Positions 1 to 8,374 of a stretch of DNA of 64,000 nucleotides are shown piece by piece. The position numbers and the translations under genes are program-made. The DNA lies in contig NW_008705565.1 in the NCBI RefSeq assembly GCF_000186865.1, positions 590,440-654,439 on the forward strand. Reading direction: 5' to 3'. The stretch comes from Aureococcus anophagefferens. Taxonomy: Eukaryota > Sar > Pelagophyceae > Pelagomonadales > Pelagomonadaceae. Position 1 is the stretch's first letter. Each line of letters starts with the position of its first letter. The notes under the pieces were generated by a model. The model saw nothing but the letters and a program-made list of their open reading frames with translations. It was not told where the DNA came from and did no database searches.

Positions 1-944
1 GTGACCGTCGCCTGGAGCGCGACGGCCTGCGCGGCCACGCGACGCATCGCGTCGAGGAGCGGGTCCGGCGGCGGCGAGCCGCCTCCGGACTCGTCGAGGT
101 CGCGGGACGAGGACTTGGCGCGGCTCCGCTCGCCGGAGCCGCGCGGCGCGGCCGCGACGTCGCGCGCGGCTCCGGCGGCCGCGACGTCCTCGAAGTCGCG
201 GCTGTTCTCGCGCGACCGCCGCCGCTCGCGGCCCTTCGGGTCGACCTCTTGGTAGGACGGCCGGCGGTCGCGCTTCGCGACGCTCGCGTCGGCGACGAGG
301 CGCAGGTCGCCCCCGGCGTCGACGAAGAGGCAGGCCCGGCCCGCGCCGAGCACGTGCTCCGCCGCGAGCCGCGTGAGCGCGGCCGCGTGGCCGTCGGTCC
401 GGAGGCACTCCTCGGTGACGGCCCGCGACCGCACGGCCTCGAGGACGCGGCCCCGCGCGTGCTCCGCGAACCTGCGGAACCACTGCTCGCGCGTCGCCGC
501 GTCCGCGTGCGTCAGGTACGTCGCCTCGGGCGGCGGCGGGAACGTGTACATGGGGTCGTAGGCCTCGAGGAGCTTCTCGAGGCCGCCGATGAGCGCCTGG
601 GCGCGGCTCTTGAGCTTCATGGCCGCGCAGACGACGTCCCGCAGGTCCCGCTTCTTCGACGACTGCGACTCCATGACCTCGCCGACGACGCGCCGGAAGA
701 GGTCGCCCTTGCCCTCGGTTCCCGCCGTCTCGAACTCGCTCAGCGAGTGGCGCTTCTCCCGCTTCTCCCGCTTCCGCTCCTGCTTCGCGCCGCCCCGCGC
801 GGCGGCCGCCGCCGCGAGCGGGTCCAGGAGGGCGCCGACGGACCCGCTCTGGATGATGGACGCGGGGCCCGACGCCTGCGTCATCGGCGGCACGTCGCTC
901 AGGGACCGCCGCCGCGAAGGCTTGGCGATGGCGGGCAGGGACAT
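1..944 (-). CDS. GAF-like domain protein, 3' end beyond the window
   Basis: An open frame on the minus strand runs from an ATG at 944 to the window edge without a stop (at least 314 residues). The N-terminus is basic and Ser-rich, with a Lys/Glu/Arg-rich charged stretch near residues 54-66. A helical region follows, and then, near residues 180-215, a segment resembling the start of a GAF domain (an Ala-rich helix, then a 'CLFVDAGGDLRLVA'-type strand pair). GAF domains bind small ligands or cyclic nucleotides and are common in phosphodiesterases and cyclases. Here the domain seems interrupted by an Arg/Ser/Asp-rich low-complexity insert, and the catalytic part, if any, lies outside the window. 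The reading is by eye; the open frame is certain, the GAF assignment is tentative. It is transcribed divergently from the next gene. Confidence 0.6.
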   Translation of the reverse strand, partial: MSLPAIAKPSRRRSLSDVPPMTQASGPASIIQSGSVGALLDPLAAAAAARGGAKQERKREKREKRHSLSEFETAGTEGKGDLFRRVVGEVMESQSSKKRDLRDVVCAAMKLKSRAQALIGGLEKLLEAYDPMYTFPPPPEATYLTHADAATREQWFRRFAEHARGRVLEAVRSRAVTEECLRTDGHAAALTRLAAEHVLGAGRACLFVDAGGDLRLVADASVAKRDRRPSYQEVDPKGRERRRSRENSRDFEDVAAAGAARDVAAAPRGSGERSRAKSSSRDLDESGGGSPPPDPLLDAMRRVAAQAVALQATV

Positions 945-1224
945 GGGATCGGCGCGCGGCGGCCCCTACGGCCCCATCATCTCCCCGCCGGTTCGCGGCA
1001 GCCCCCGGGGGGCTGAGCTCCGCGGAGTGGCAGCATTACGAGTAGCGCGGCAGAGCGGCCGTGGGCTGCCTTCCTCACTAAGAGCCACCAACTCCGTCGC
1101 GATCATTGCGAGTCGATGCTGCCGAGGCGCCCAAGGCGGCGCGCCGGCGGGCTAGCTCGTCTAATGCGCTAGAGAGAGAGGTGCACGTTGCGCGGGTGGC
1201 GCGTTCTCGCGCTGCCGCACGACG

Positions 1225-2283
1225 ATGCGCGCGTGCTTCCGGCATGCGAGCAGGCACGCGCCGCGCCGCACGACGAACCGCGCGCTGCGCCGCGCCGCGC
1301 GACCGCTGAGCGCGTCGTCGGAGCTGCTGCAGCGGGCCATGTGCTTCTCGCTGTCGAACAAGGACCTCGCCGACGTCGTCGACCTCGTGCGCGTCGCGTC
1401 GGGCAAGCAGGAGCAGCCGAGCACGGAGCTCGCGCCGGAGCCCTTCGAGGTCGAGGCGACGGTCAACGTGCCCGTGCTCAGCGAGGCCGGCGCGGACGCG
1501 CCGCTCTTCCAGTGCACGCTGTTCCGCTGCGTCGCCGCCTACACGGGCTGGCACACGAAGTACGAGAGCGACGCGCTCGCGCTCGCGGACGGCGTCGTCG
1601 TCGCGCTGTCGGCGCCCGTGGACGGGCTGACGCGGGTGACGGGCTTCGACCTCGTCGAGCAGCTCTACGCGCGCGCGGCGTCCGAGCCCGTGCTCGGCCT
1701 GTCGCTCGACCCGCTGCCGGACGCGCCGGACCTCGTGCTCGGCGAGGACGGCTACGAGTCGAGCCTCCTCGAGTTCTTCTCGCGCGTCGCCAAGGTCGAG
1801 GCGGCGCTGAGCGACTGGGGCATCATCGCGCGGGCGATGCAGGAGACGGGCGGTGGCCCGCCGGGCATGGACGAGACCGCGACGAAGGAGCGGCTGCTCT
1901 GGTCCGCCGTGTCGATCCTGCGGCGCCACCCGGACTACTGGATCCTGAAGACGACGGACCCCGAGGGGCGGCCCGTGGCGATCCAGTCCGAGGGCTGGCT
2001 CTTCCTCTTCACGTCGCCGGACGTCGCGCTCCGCCACGCCCTCGACGCGCGGGAGTCGGCCGAGGGGCTGCCCGCCATGGAGCCCCACCGCTTCTCGTCG
2101 AAGATGGTGCGGGACCACGCGCACTCCGCGCCGGCCGGCGAGCTCGCGGGGCTCTGGATCAATCCGCCCGCGAAGCCGCCGCCGAACCCGACGCTCGCGG
2201 GCGTCAAGCTCACGAGCGACCAGCTCCGCGACTGGTACGGCCTCGTGGACCTCTACGGCGACAAGCTCCCGGCGGGCTGGTAA
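1225..2283 (+). CDS. Hypothetical protein, possible organelle presequence
   Basis: A 352-residue open frame with coding character (acidic and hydrophobic residues well mixed, unlike the Arg/Ala-rich shadow frames). I do not recognise a family with certainty; the C-terminal half has loose similarity to SseB-type alpha/beta domains. The first 38 residues are rich in Arg and Ala with no acidic residue, typical of a mitochondrial presequence. The alternative start is the second Met at 1339 (sequence MCFSLSNKD). The last codons and stop lie inside a tandem repeat that continues into the end of the convergent neighbour. Confidence 0.7.
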   Translation: MRACFRHASRHAPRRTTNRALRRAARPLSASSELLQRAMCFSLSNKDLADVVDLVRVASGKQEQPSTELAPEPFEVEATVNVPVLSEAGADAPLFQCTLFRCVAAYTGWHTKYESDALALADGVVVALSAPVDGLTRVTGFDLVEQLYARAASEPVLGLSLDPLPDAPDLVLGEDGYESSLLEFFSRVAKVEAALSDWGIIARAMQETGGGPPGMDETATKERLLWSAVSILRRHPDYWILKTTDPEGRPVAIQSEGWLFLFTSPDVALRHALDARESAEGLPAMEPHRFSSKMVRDHAHSAPAGELAGLWINPPAKPPPNPTLAGVKLTSDQLRDWYGLVDLYGDKLPAGW

Positions 2284-2415
2284 CTTAGTCCGACGTGTCC
2301 GACTCGGGCGTGTCGCTCCAAGCGCCCGGCGGGCTGGTAGCTTAGTCCGACTCAGGCGTGTCGCTCCAAGCGCCCGGCGGGCTGGTAACTTAGTCTTAGT
2401 CCGACTTGTCGCTCC
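2268..2415. repeat. Tandem repeat across convergent gene ends
   Basis: Three imperfect copies of a unit starting CCCGGCGGGCTGGTA, at 2268, 2325 and 2373. The first copy contains the last codons and stop of the plus-strand gene ending at 2283. The third runs into the stop and final codons of the minus-strand gene ending at 2396. Spacing is 57 and 48 bp. Confidence 0.85.
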
Positions 2416-3157
2416 CCCGGGACGCGTCGTCGTTGCTCAGGCGGCGGTTGCGGCCGCGCGGCGGCGTGCCGCTCCGGCTCCGGGACCGGCCCTTCTTCGA
2501 AGGCGGCGGGGAGCCGTCGGGGCTCGCGCTCCGGCCCCGGTAGCGGTAGGGCGACGGCGACCGGTCCGCGGACCGCGACCGCGACCGCGACCGGTCCGCC
2601 CGGTGCCGGCGGTACGTCGGCCGCCCCGACGGCGACGCGGACAGGGACCGGCCGCGGCGCGGGCCGTCGCCCCGGCGCCCCGGCGGCGAGTCGGACGCGG
2701 ACCGGCGGCGGCCGCGGCGCGGCGCGAGCGGCGACCGGTCGCGGCGCGGCGGGCCCCGGTCCCGCGAGCCGCCGCGGCGCCGCTCGAAGGTGCGCCCCCA
2801 CTCCGTCGGCGGCGGCCCGCCCGGCGGCCGCCGCGGCGGCGGCTCGTAGCGGCCGCCCTTGCCGCGGCCGCGGCCGCGGCCGAAGCCGCCGTCGCGCGAC
2901 CAGTCGCCGCGGCCGCCGAAGTCGCGGCCGAAGTCGCCGCGGCCGCCGCGGCCGAAGCCCTTGCCGCCCCGGCCGCGGCCCCAGCGGCCGCCCTTGCCCT
3001 CGCCGGGCGGGATGTAGGGCTCGGGCTTCTCGGCGTACTTGGCGACCTTGTCGTACATGTCGTTGGCCCAATCGCCCTCGTCGCGCGCGATCTGCTCGTA
3101 CTCGGCGGCGACGTTCGCGTCGTAGATCTCGTCGGGGTCGTCGGCGTGCATGCCCAT
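2396..3157 (-). CDS. RGG-box and RS-rich putative RNA-binding protein
   Basis: From the ATG at 3157 the product is about 253 residues. A short acidic N-terminal segment (about residues 5-55, with 'DEIYDANVAAEYEQI') is followed by a long Gly/Arg region full of GRGG, GFGRGG and GRGRG motifs. The C-terminal third is dominated by RS and SP dipeptides (RSRSRS, RSPSP). RGG boxes and RS domains are typical of splicing and mRNP factors; no RRM or helicase domain is visible, so RNA binding is inferred from composition. The frame is open upstream to a Met at 3277, adding 40 basic residues; I prefer 3157, where the acidic, globular-looking sequence begins. Confidence 0.75.
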   Translation of the reverse strand: MGMHADDPDEIYDANVAAEYEQIARDEGDWANDMYDKVAKYAEKPEPYIPPGEGKGGRWGRGRGGKGFGRGGRGDFGRDFGGRGDWSRDGGFGRGRGRGKGGRYEPPPRRPPGGPPPTEWGRTFERRRGGSRDRGPPRRDRSPLAPRRGRRRSASDSPPGRRGDGPRRGRSLSASPSGRPTYRRHRADRSRSRSRSADRSPSPYRYRGRSASPDGSPPPSKKGRSRSRSGTPPRGRNRRLSNDDASRGSDKSD

Positions 3158-3420
3158 CCTGGAACCCTTCGCGTTCGGGCAACGCCGGCAGGTTAGCACG
3201 CACTCGCTGGTTTGCGTTCGGGCCGGCGCGACGCGCTCGCGGCGAGGCTGCCACAGACTTGCTCGGCGGCTCTTCAACGTCTTCGACGATCTTATCTCGA
3301 GGACATGTTGAAGCTATTGAGGTTCATCCTACTTTTCACAAACCGCCGCTCAGCACCACGGGCTCAACGCAACGAGCCCAGGCACCGCCCGTCCCGGGGC
3401 CAGCGCCGCGCGGGTTCGCC

Positions 3421-4605
3421 ATGCCGTTCCTCGACTACCTCTTCGACGACGAGGGCCCGCAGCCCGACGCGAAGATGCGCGGCTGGCTGAAGAAGGCGAA
3501 GCGGACGCGGTCGTCCTTCAGCTCCTGGAATCGCCGGTGCGTCCCCCCCCCCCCTCGTCGCCGCCCCGAAACCCGCCCCCCCCTCCGACGCGCCCCGCCC
3601 CCCAGGTTCTTCACGCTGGACATGGAGNNNNNNNNNNNNNNNNNNNNNNNNNNNNNNNNNNNNNNNNNNNNNNNNNNNNNNNNNNNNNNNNNNNNNNNNN
3701 NNNNNNNNNNNNNNNNNNNNNNNNNNNNNNNNNNNNNNNNNNNNNNNNNNNNNNNNNNNNNNNNNNNNNNNNNNNNNNNNNNNNNNNNNNNNNNNNNNNN
3801 NNNNNNNNNNNNNNNNNNNNNNNNNNNNNNNNNNNNNNNNNNNNNNNNNNNNNNNNNNNNNNNNNNNNNNNNNNNNNNNNNNNNNNNNNNNNNNNNNNNN
3901 GTCGTCGTCCAGACGCCGCGGCAGGGCGCCGCGGCCGCGGGCGCGGCGGCGCCCGCGGCCGCCGCGCCCGAGGCGAAGCGCGAGGCCGCGGCCAAGCCCG
4001 CGCCCCGCGAGAAGAAGCCGGCCCGCGACGAGCCGAAGAAGGCGCCGAAGCACGCGGAGCGGTTCCGCGAGGACCGCGACAGCGCGCTCGACGACGAGGG
4101 CCGGCGGAAGCCGCGCGGCGCCGGCGCCGGCGGCCTCGGCCGCGCGCGCGGCGGCCGCGAGCCCGACTGGCCCGCGCGCCGCGAGTCCGGCGGCCTCAGC
4201 CGCATCACCAACGACGGCTGGACGAAGCCCGACCGCTACCCCGCGAGCTTCGAGGAGACGAAGGAGGAGCGGCGGCCCGACCGGAGCTTCGAGGAGGACC
4301 GGAGCCGCCGGCCCGCGCCGCGCGGCGGCGCGTACCCGCGGACGCCGCCGCGGGGCTTCGACGACGGCGACGATGTGCGCGACTCCTCCCGCCGCGACCG
4401 CTTCCCCGACGAGGAGCAGTCCTACAGCGAGGAGTTCGACCGCTACCCGCACCGCCGGGGCCCGCCGCCCGCGCGCGACTACGACGACGACTACGCGCCC
4501 CCGTCCTACAAGAAGCAGCCGCCGGCGTCCGGCAGCCGCCGGTCCCGCGACGCCGAGCCCCTCGCCTACGACGCGTCGCCGAACTCGCGACGAGAGGCCT
4601 GGTAG
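3421..4605 (+). CDS. PH-domain protein, interrupted by an assembly gap
   Basis: The start at 3421 opens with 'MPFLDYLFDDEG' and quickly enters a pleckstrin-homology N-terminus, GWLKKAKR...SSWNRR. An intron at 3537-3605 (69 nt, GTGCGT...CCCCAG, phase 2, mostly a C-tract) must be removed to join this to FFTLDME, the classical second PH strand. The rest of the PH domain falls in the run of N at 3628-3900. After the gap the protein is highly charged and disordered, rich in Arg, Asp, Pro and Ser, and ends at 4605. PH domains bind phosphoinositides or proteins at membranes. The frame after the gap is assumed to belong to the same gene because it is open, same-stranded and unbroken. Splice sites are inferred from the family pattern. 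Confidence 0.75.
   Translation: MPFLDYLFDDEGPQPDAKMRGWLKKAKRTRSSFSSWNRRCVPPPPRRRPETRPPLRRAPPPRFFTLDMEXXXXXXXXXXXXXXXXXXXXXXXXXXXXXXXXXXXXXXXXXXXXXXXXXXXXXXXXXXXXXXXXXXXXXXXXXXXXXXXXXXXXXXXXXXXVVVQTPRQGAAAAGAAAPAAAAPEAKREAAAKPAPREKKPARDEPKKAPKHAERFREDRDSALDDEGRRKPRGAGAGGLGRARGGREPDWPARRESGGLSRITNDGWTKPDRYPASFEETKEERRPDRSFEEDRSRRPAPRGGAYPRTPPRGFDDGDDVRDSSRRDRFPDEEQSYSEEFDRYPHRRGPPPARDYDDDYAPPSYKKQPPASGSRRSRDAEPLAYDASPNSRREAW
3628..3900. other. Assembly gap (273 N)
   Basis: A run of N inside the PH-domain gene, shortly after an intron that is nearly all C. True length is unknown. Confidence 1.
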
Positions 4606-4672
4606 GCCCCCCGGCGCCCGCGGCCCGCGCCGGCCCCAAGGCCCCCCGGCGCGCCGCCGCCCCCCCGCCCTC

Positions 4673-4894
4673 CGACGACCCTGCCCCGCCTCGCCGCCGA
4701 CGTCCGGCCCGCCGCGTAATCGACGCTGCTACCTCCCGCGGCGACGACCCTGCCCCGCCTCGCCGCCGACGGTCCGGCCCGCCGCGTAATCGGCGCCGTT
4801 ACCTCCCGCGGCGACGACCCTGCCCAGCCTCGCCGCCATCGTCCGGCCCGCCGCGTGATTAGCGTAATCGGCGCCGTTACCTCCCGCGGCGGCA
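4673..4894. repeat. Tandem repeat at convergent gene ends
   Basis: Units of 69-70 bp beginning CGACGACCCTGCCC at 4673, 4742 and 4812. Each ends in a copy of the sequence GCTACCTCCCGCGGC or GTTACCTCCCGCGGC. The last copy of this end (about 4870-4894) is the real stop codon and final codons of the minus-strand gene that ends at 4877. Confidence 0.85.
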
Positions 4895-5983
4895 CCAGGC
4901 CCCGATGCACCCCGCGCGGAGCGTGTCGTAGGCCGGCCGGTGGACGAGGTCGCACTTCAGGCCCGCGTCGAGCTCCTCCTTCGTGAAGGGGCGCTTGTAC
5001 CAGCCGTCCGCGGGCCAGGTCGTCATCCAGTGGTCGTTGCGGACGAGGCCGCCCCTGAGCTCCGGCGTCCGCGACACCGTGTGCGACTCGCCGCCCCGGT
5101 GGAAGGGCTCGCGCATCTCCAGGCAGCAGCGCGGGTCGCCGCAGGGGACGTGGGTGTCGCCCGCGTGGAGGAAGTGGCGCAAAGTCTCCGGCCGCATGGC
5201 GAAGAAGATGTCGCTCTTCTTGACCGTCGCGTCGATGCCGTCGCGCGACACGGTCTCCGCGTCGTACACGTAGTCGAAGAGCGCGTAGTCGGGCCGCGTC
5301 CGCGCGTAGATCGTGTAGTTCCTCCCGTGGTGCTTCCCGTACCTCAAGGCCATGTCGAAGCACGTGCGCACCTGGCGCCACTGGCTGCCCGTGACCGTGC
5401 AGTTGTCGGGCTTGGCGTACTTGTGCACCATCTTCAGGTAGGGCTTCATGGCCTCCAGGCTCGCGGGGTCGAAGTCGCAGGCCGACGCGCCCTCGCGGTG
5501 GTGCTGCTGCCGCGCCATGGACCCGGCCTTGTACGCCTCGTGGTAGACGAAGAAGACGTCCGCGTCCCACGGCCCGACGAGGTACTTGCGGAGCGAGCCG
5601 TGCACGAAGGGCATCGCGAACGTGCGGTACTCGCCGACGATGCAGAGCGCGACGCGCTCGCCGCCCCGGGGCGACGGCGCGCGCGTCGTCGACGGCTTCG
5701 GCGTCGTGCTCGGCTCGGGCGTCGGCGTCGGCTTCGGCGTCGGCTTCGGCGTCGGCGCGGGGCTCGGCCGCGGCGTCGGCCGCCGCGACGGCGTCGCCGT
5801 CACCGGCGCCTTCGTCGGCGCCGGTTTGAAGAGTTCCGGTTTTGTTACGCGAAGCTCCTTCTCCGCCTTGCGCCAGGCCAGGCGCTGCTGGTGGAACCGC
5901 TCCTTCCGCGCAGCCGCGGTCTCCGGCGCGGCATCCTGCGCGACGACGCCGAGGACGACGAGCACGAGTGCGGCGAGTCTCAT
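4877..5983 (-). CDS. Secretory-pathway glycosyltransferase-like protein
   Basis: 368 residues from ATG 5983. The N-terminus is a hydrophobic signal or anchor (MRLAALVLVVLGVVA). A Pro/Thr/Lys-rich linker follows at about residues 55-105, resembling the stem of a Golgi type II enzyme. The globular part starts with 'CIVGEYRTFAMPF', contains 'DADVFFVYHEAY', 'YARTRPDYALFD' and several Cys residues, and ends with a Cys-rich tail. This pattern is seen in algal proteins annotated as glycosyltransferase-like; substrate and activity cannot be read. It is divergent from the methyltransferase gene at 6113 across about 130 bp. Confidence 0.65.
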   Translation of the reverse strand: MRLAALVLVVLGVVAQDAAPETAAARKERFHQQRLAWRKAEKELRVTKPELFKPAPTKAPVTATPSRRPTPRPSPAPTPKPTPKPTPTPEPSTTPKPSTTRAPSPRGGERVALCIVGEYRTFAMPFVHGSLRKYLVGPWDADVFFVYHEAYKAGSMARQQHHREGASACDFDPASLEAMKPYLKMVHKYAKPDNCTVTGSQWRQVRTCFDMALRYGKHHGRNYTIYARTRPDYALFDYVYDAETVSRDGIDATVKKSDIFFAMRPETLRHFLHAGDTHVPCGDPRCCLEMREPFHRGGESHTVSRTPELRGGLVRNDHWMTTWPADGWYKRPFTKEELDAGLKCDLVHRPAYDTLRAGCIGAWCRRGR

Positions 5984-5999
5984 CGCATCGTTGGGCAGC

Positions 6000-6075
6000 C
6001 CATGCCCGTCTAACTGAGGCTCATAACGAGCTCAAACATAGCTCAAGATGCCATACCCGTCTTATTGAGGCTCAT
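6000..6075. repeat. 25-bp direct repeat in a divergent promoter
   Basis: Two copies (6000-6024 and 6051-6075), differing at three positions, of a sequence that begins CCAT and ends TGAGGCTCAT. They lie between the divergent starts at 5983 and 6113, and are candidates for a duplicated regulatory site. Confidence 0.6.
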
Positions 6076-6112
6076 GTTGTCGGAAACTTTCGCTTGGCAA
6101 CGCATCGATCCG

Positions 6113-7069
6113 ATGGCCGCATTCCTCGCGCTCGCCGTCGTGCTGCCGACGGCGCTCGCGTTGCCTCCGAATTTCCAGCAGGCCCTCCCCAAAGGCCACC
6201 CCGGCGGCCGCATCAACGGCGACGACGTACGATGCTGGGACCTGGCGCAGGACACGGAGCTGCCCGAACGATGCGACCACTTCCTGGGCAGCCCCAAAGC
6301 GCAGCGAGTCGTCGACCTCAACGCCTACAGCGCGCGCGGCTTCAGCCAGCACGGCGCCGACGGTCTGCTGTGGGCGGCCTTCGAGACGCTCGGCGCGACG
6401 GACAAGTACTACGTCGAGTTCGGGTCGCAGCGGGGCTGCGTCACGAACACGCGCTGGCTGCGCGAGCGCTGCGGCTGGCGCGGCGTGCTCCTGGACGGCC
6501 GGCGCGAGAACGCGTCCATCGGCCTGTCGAAGGCGGTCATCGGCGCGCACAACGCCGTCGAGATCTTCCGGAGCCACGGCGTGCCCGAGACCTTCGATCT
6601 GCTCTCCGTGGACATCGACGACCAGGACTGGCACGTGTGGAGAGCCCTTGCCGCAGCCTACCGGCCCCGCGTCGTCGTCATCGAGGCCGTGTACAACTAC
6701 CCGGACGACTTGGTGTCGCCGCTCGTCGTCGAGGACGCGGCGCGCGCGTCGCACTTCGGCGACGGCTTCGATTGCGGCGGGCGCCAGGTCGCGACGCACT
6801 CCGCGACGGCGCGCGCCATGGAGCGCCTAGGAGTTGCGCTCAACTACACGCTGGTCCACGCGGGCCTGCCGGACATGTACTTCGTCCGGAACGATGCCCT
6901 CGCGGCCGTCGCGCCGCGCGCGTTCGCGCACCAGGGCGAGGACACGCTCGGCCTCATGCGGAAGCCCGAGTACCTCGTCCCGCTCCCGGCGGACTGCCTC
7001 GCGAAGGTCCACGCCATGGGCTTCCGCGGCGCCGCCCACCTCCTCCAGGCGACGAAGTCCAAGATGTAA
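6113..7069 (+). CDS. Secreted FkbM-type methyltransferase-domain protein
   Basis: 318 residues from ATG 6113, which begins a clear signal peptide (MAAFLALAVVLPTALA). An in-frame ATG at 6074 would add 13 residues. The core has the hallmarks of FkbM-like SAM methyltransferases: 'YYVEFGSQRGCVTNTRWL' (SAM-binding Gly-rich loop), 'GWRGVLLDGRREN', 'FDLLSVDIDDQDWHVW' and 'RPRVVVIE'. Such proteins in algae are thought to methylate sugars or lipids in the secretory pathway; the substrate is unknown. It is followed 46 bp later by a same-strand sulfotransferase-like gene, so the two may both modify glycans (inference from adjacency only). Confidence 0.75.
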   Translation: MAAFLALAVVLPTALALPPNFQQALPKGHPGGRINGDDVRCWDLAQDTELPERCDHFLGSPKAQRVVDLNAYSARGFSQHGADGLLWAAFETLGATDKYYVEFGSQRGCVTNTRWLRERCGWRGVLLDGRRENASIGLSKAVIGAHNAVEIFRSHGVPETFDLLSVDIDDQDWHVWRALAAAYRPRVVVIEAVYNYPDDLVSPLVVEDAARASHFGDGFDCGGRQVATHSATARAMERLGVALNYTLVHAGLPDMYFVRNDALAAVAPRAFAHQGEDTLGLMRKPEYLVPLPADCLAKVHAMGFRGAAHLLQATKSKM

Positions 7070-7115
7070 ATGTTGTGTTCTTGAACACGTATTGAATCGT
7101 TTGGGCAGCTCGATC

Positions 7116-8330
7116 ATGATGGCTGCCCGGGGCCTCGCCTGGCTCGCGTGCCTCTGCGGCAGCGCTAGCCCCGTCGGCCTGCACTTCGTGCCAAAGCCGA
7201 GCGCCGGCATGCCGACCTACTTCTTCATCCTCGGCATGGAGGGCACGGGCCACCACTTCTGGAGCGCTCTCGGCGGCGCGCTCGCCGCGCTGGAGCCGCT
7301 GGGCGCGTCGGAGGCCGGCGCCAAGGCGCTCGACGGGCTCCAGCACCGCGTCAAGCTCTGCTTCCTCCAGCTCAGCCGGCCCAGGGCCCCCGGCGCCTGC
7401 GACGGCGCGGGCTGCGCCGCGGGCGCGAGCTGCCGCCTCAACGCGACGGCCGAGACGCGGCGCGCGTGGGTCCGGAGCGGCGCGCTCCACGCGGCGGGCT
7501 GTTCCTACCCCTGCGGGGCGCGGGACCCGCGTGAGGACGCCTACGGGACGCTCTTCACGTCGCCGGACTTCCCGCGGCTCGCGCGAGAGCTCGCCGCGTC
7601 GGACGTCCGCGCGCGCGCCGTCGTCATGGCGCGCGACCCCCTCGCGGCCGTGACGTCGTCCCACTTCCGGCGCCACGTGCGAGAGCACGACTTCGCCACG
7701 TCGACGCACGCGCTCTACGCGGCGCTCGGGCTCCTCGACGGCCAGGTCCGCGCGGCGAAGCACGCGGGCGTGCCGGTGGCGGTGGTGGCCTACGAGGACC
7801 TCGTGGCGCGAACAACGGCGACGGCCTACTACTGGGCCACGGAGCGCGTCGGCCACCTGCTGAACTACGACCCGGAGCTCGTCCGCAAGGCCCTCGGCGC
7901 GCCGAACGCGACGGACGCGCGCGCGCAGGGCCGCCACGGGTCGCCCGAGGAGTGCCGCTTCGTCGACTACCTCTTCCTCCTCTCGAGGCCGCGCGACTGG
8001 TACCCCTTCCTCTGGCCCTGGTACGAGCGCTACGTGCCCGACGCCGCAGCCGCGGACGCGGCCTACGCCGCGGCGCCGAACGCGACGGAGGCGCCCTACC
8101 GGAGCTGCCCGGCGCTGAGCCCGTCGCAGGAGGCGCGCCGCGAGGCCGCGCTCGCCAACGGCCTCGCGAAGCGCCAGGTCGAGGACAAGCGCGACCGGGC
8201 CGCCGCGCGGCGCGAGAAGCCGCCCGCGCCGCCGCCGCGCCGCGGCCGCGGGTCCATGATGGACGGGTCCCAGGTGAGCCCGCGGCGCCACCGGCACCGG
8301 AGCCCATTGCGCGTCGTCACGGGGCTGTAA
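7116..8330 (+). CDS. Sulfotransferase-like secretory protein
   Basis: 404 residues from ATG 7116 (a second ATG follows at 7119). A signal segment (LAWLACLCGSASPVG) leads to 'FFILGMEGTGHHFW', matching the 5'-phosphosulfate-binding loop position of PAPS-dependent sulfotransferases. 'RAVVMARDPLAAVTSSHF' matches the 3'-phosphate-binding region (RDP...S). Pairs of Cys and several N-glycosylation sequons are present. The C-terminal 60 residues are basic and low-complexity. The family call rests on those two motifs; acceptor unknown. The stop codon lies in the first copy of a 26-bp tandem duplication. Confidence 0.65.
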   Translation: MMAARGLAWLACLCGSASPVGLHFVPKPSAGMPTYFFILGMEGTGHHFWSALGGALAALEPLGASEAGAKALDGLQHRVKLCFLQLSRPRAPGACDGAGCAAGASCRLNATAETRRAWVRSGALHAAGCSYPCGARDPREDAYGTLFTSPDFPRLARELAASDVRARAVVMARDPLAAVTSSHFRRHVREHDFATSTHALYAALGLLDGQVRAAKHAGVPVAVVAYEDLVARTTATAYYWATERVGHLLNYDPELVRKALGAPNATDARAQGRHGSPEECRFVDYLFLLSRPRDWYPFLWPWYERYVPDAAAADAAYAAAPNATEAPYRSCPALSPSQEARREAALANGLAKRQVEDKRDRAAARREKPPAPPPRRGRGSMMDGSQVSPRRHRHRSPLRVVTGL

Positions 8331-8366
8331 GCGCGTCGGTCGTCACGGGGCTTTAGGCGCGTCGGC
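8315..8366. repeat. 26-bp tandem duplication at a gene end
   Basis: Copies at 8315-8340 and 8341-8366 differ at three positions. The first holds the stop codon of the sulfotransferase-like gene (CTGTAAGCGCG); the second (CTTTAGGCGCG) lies between the convergent genes. Confidence 0.8.
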
Positions 8367-8374
8367 GCGCGCGC

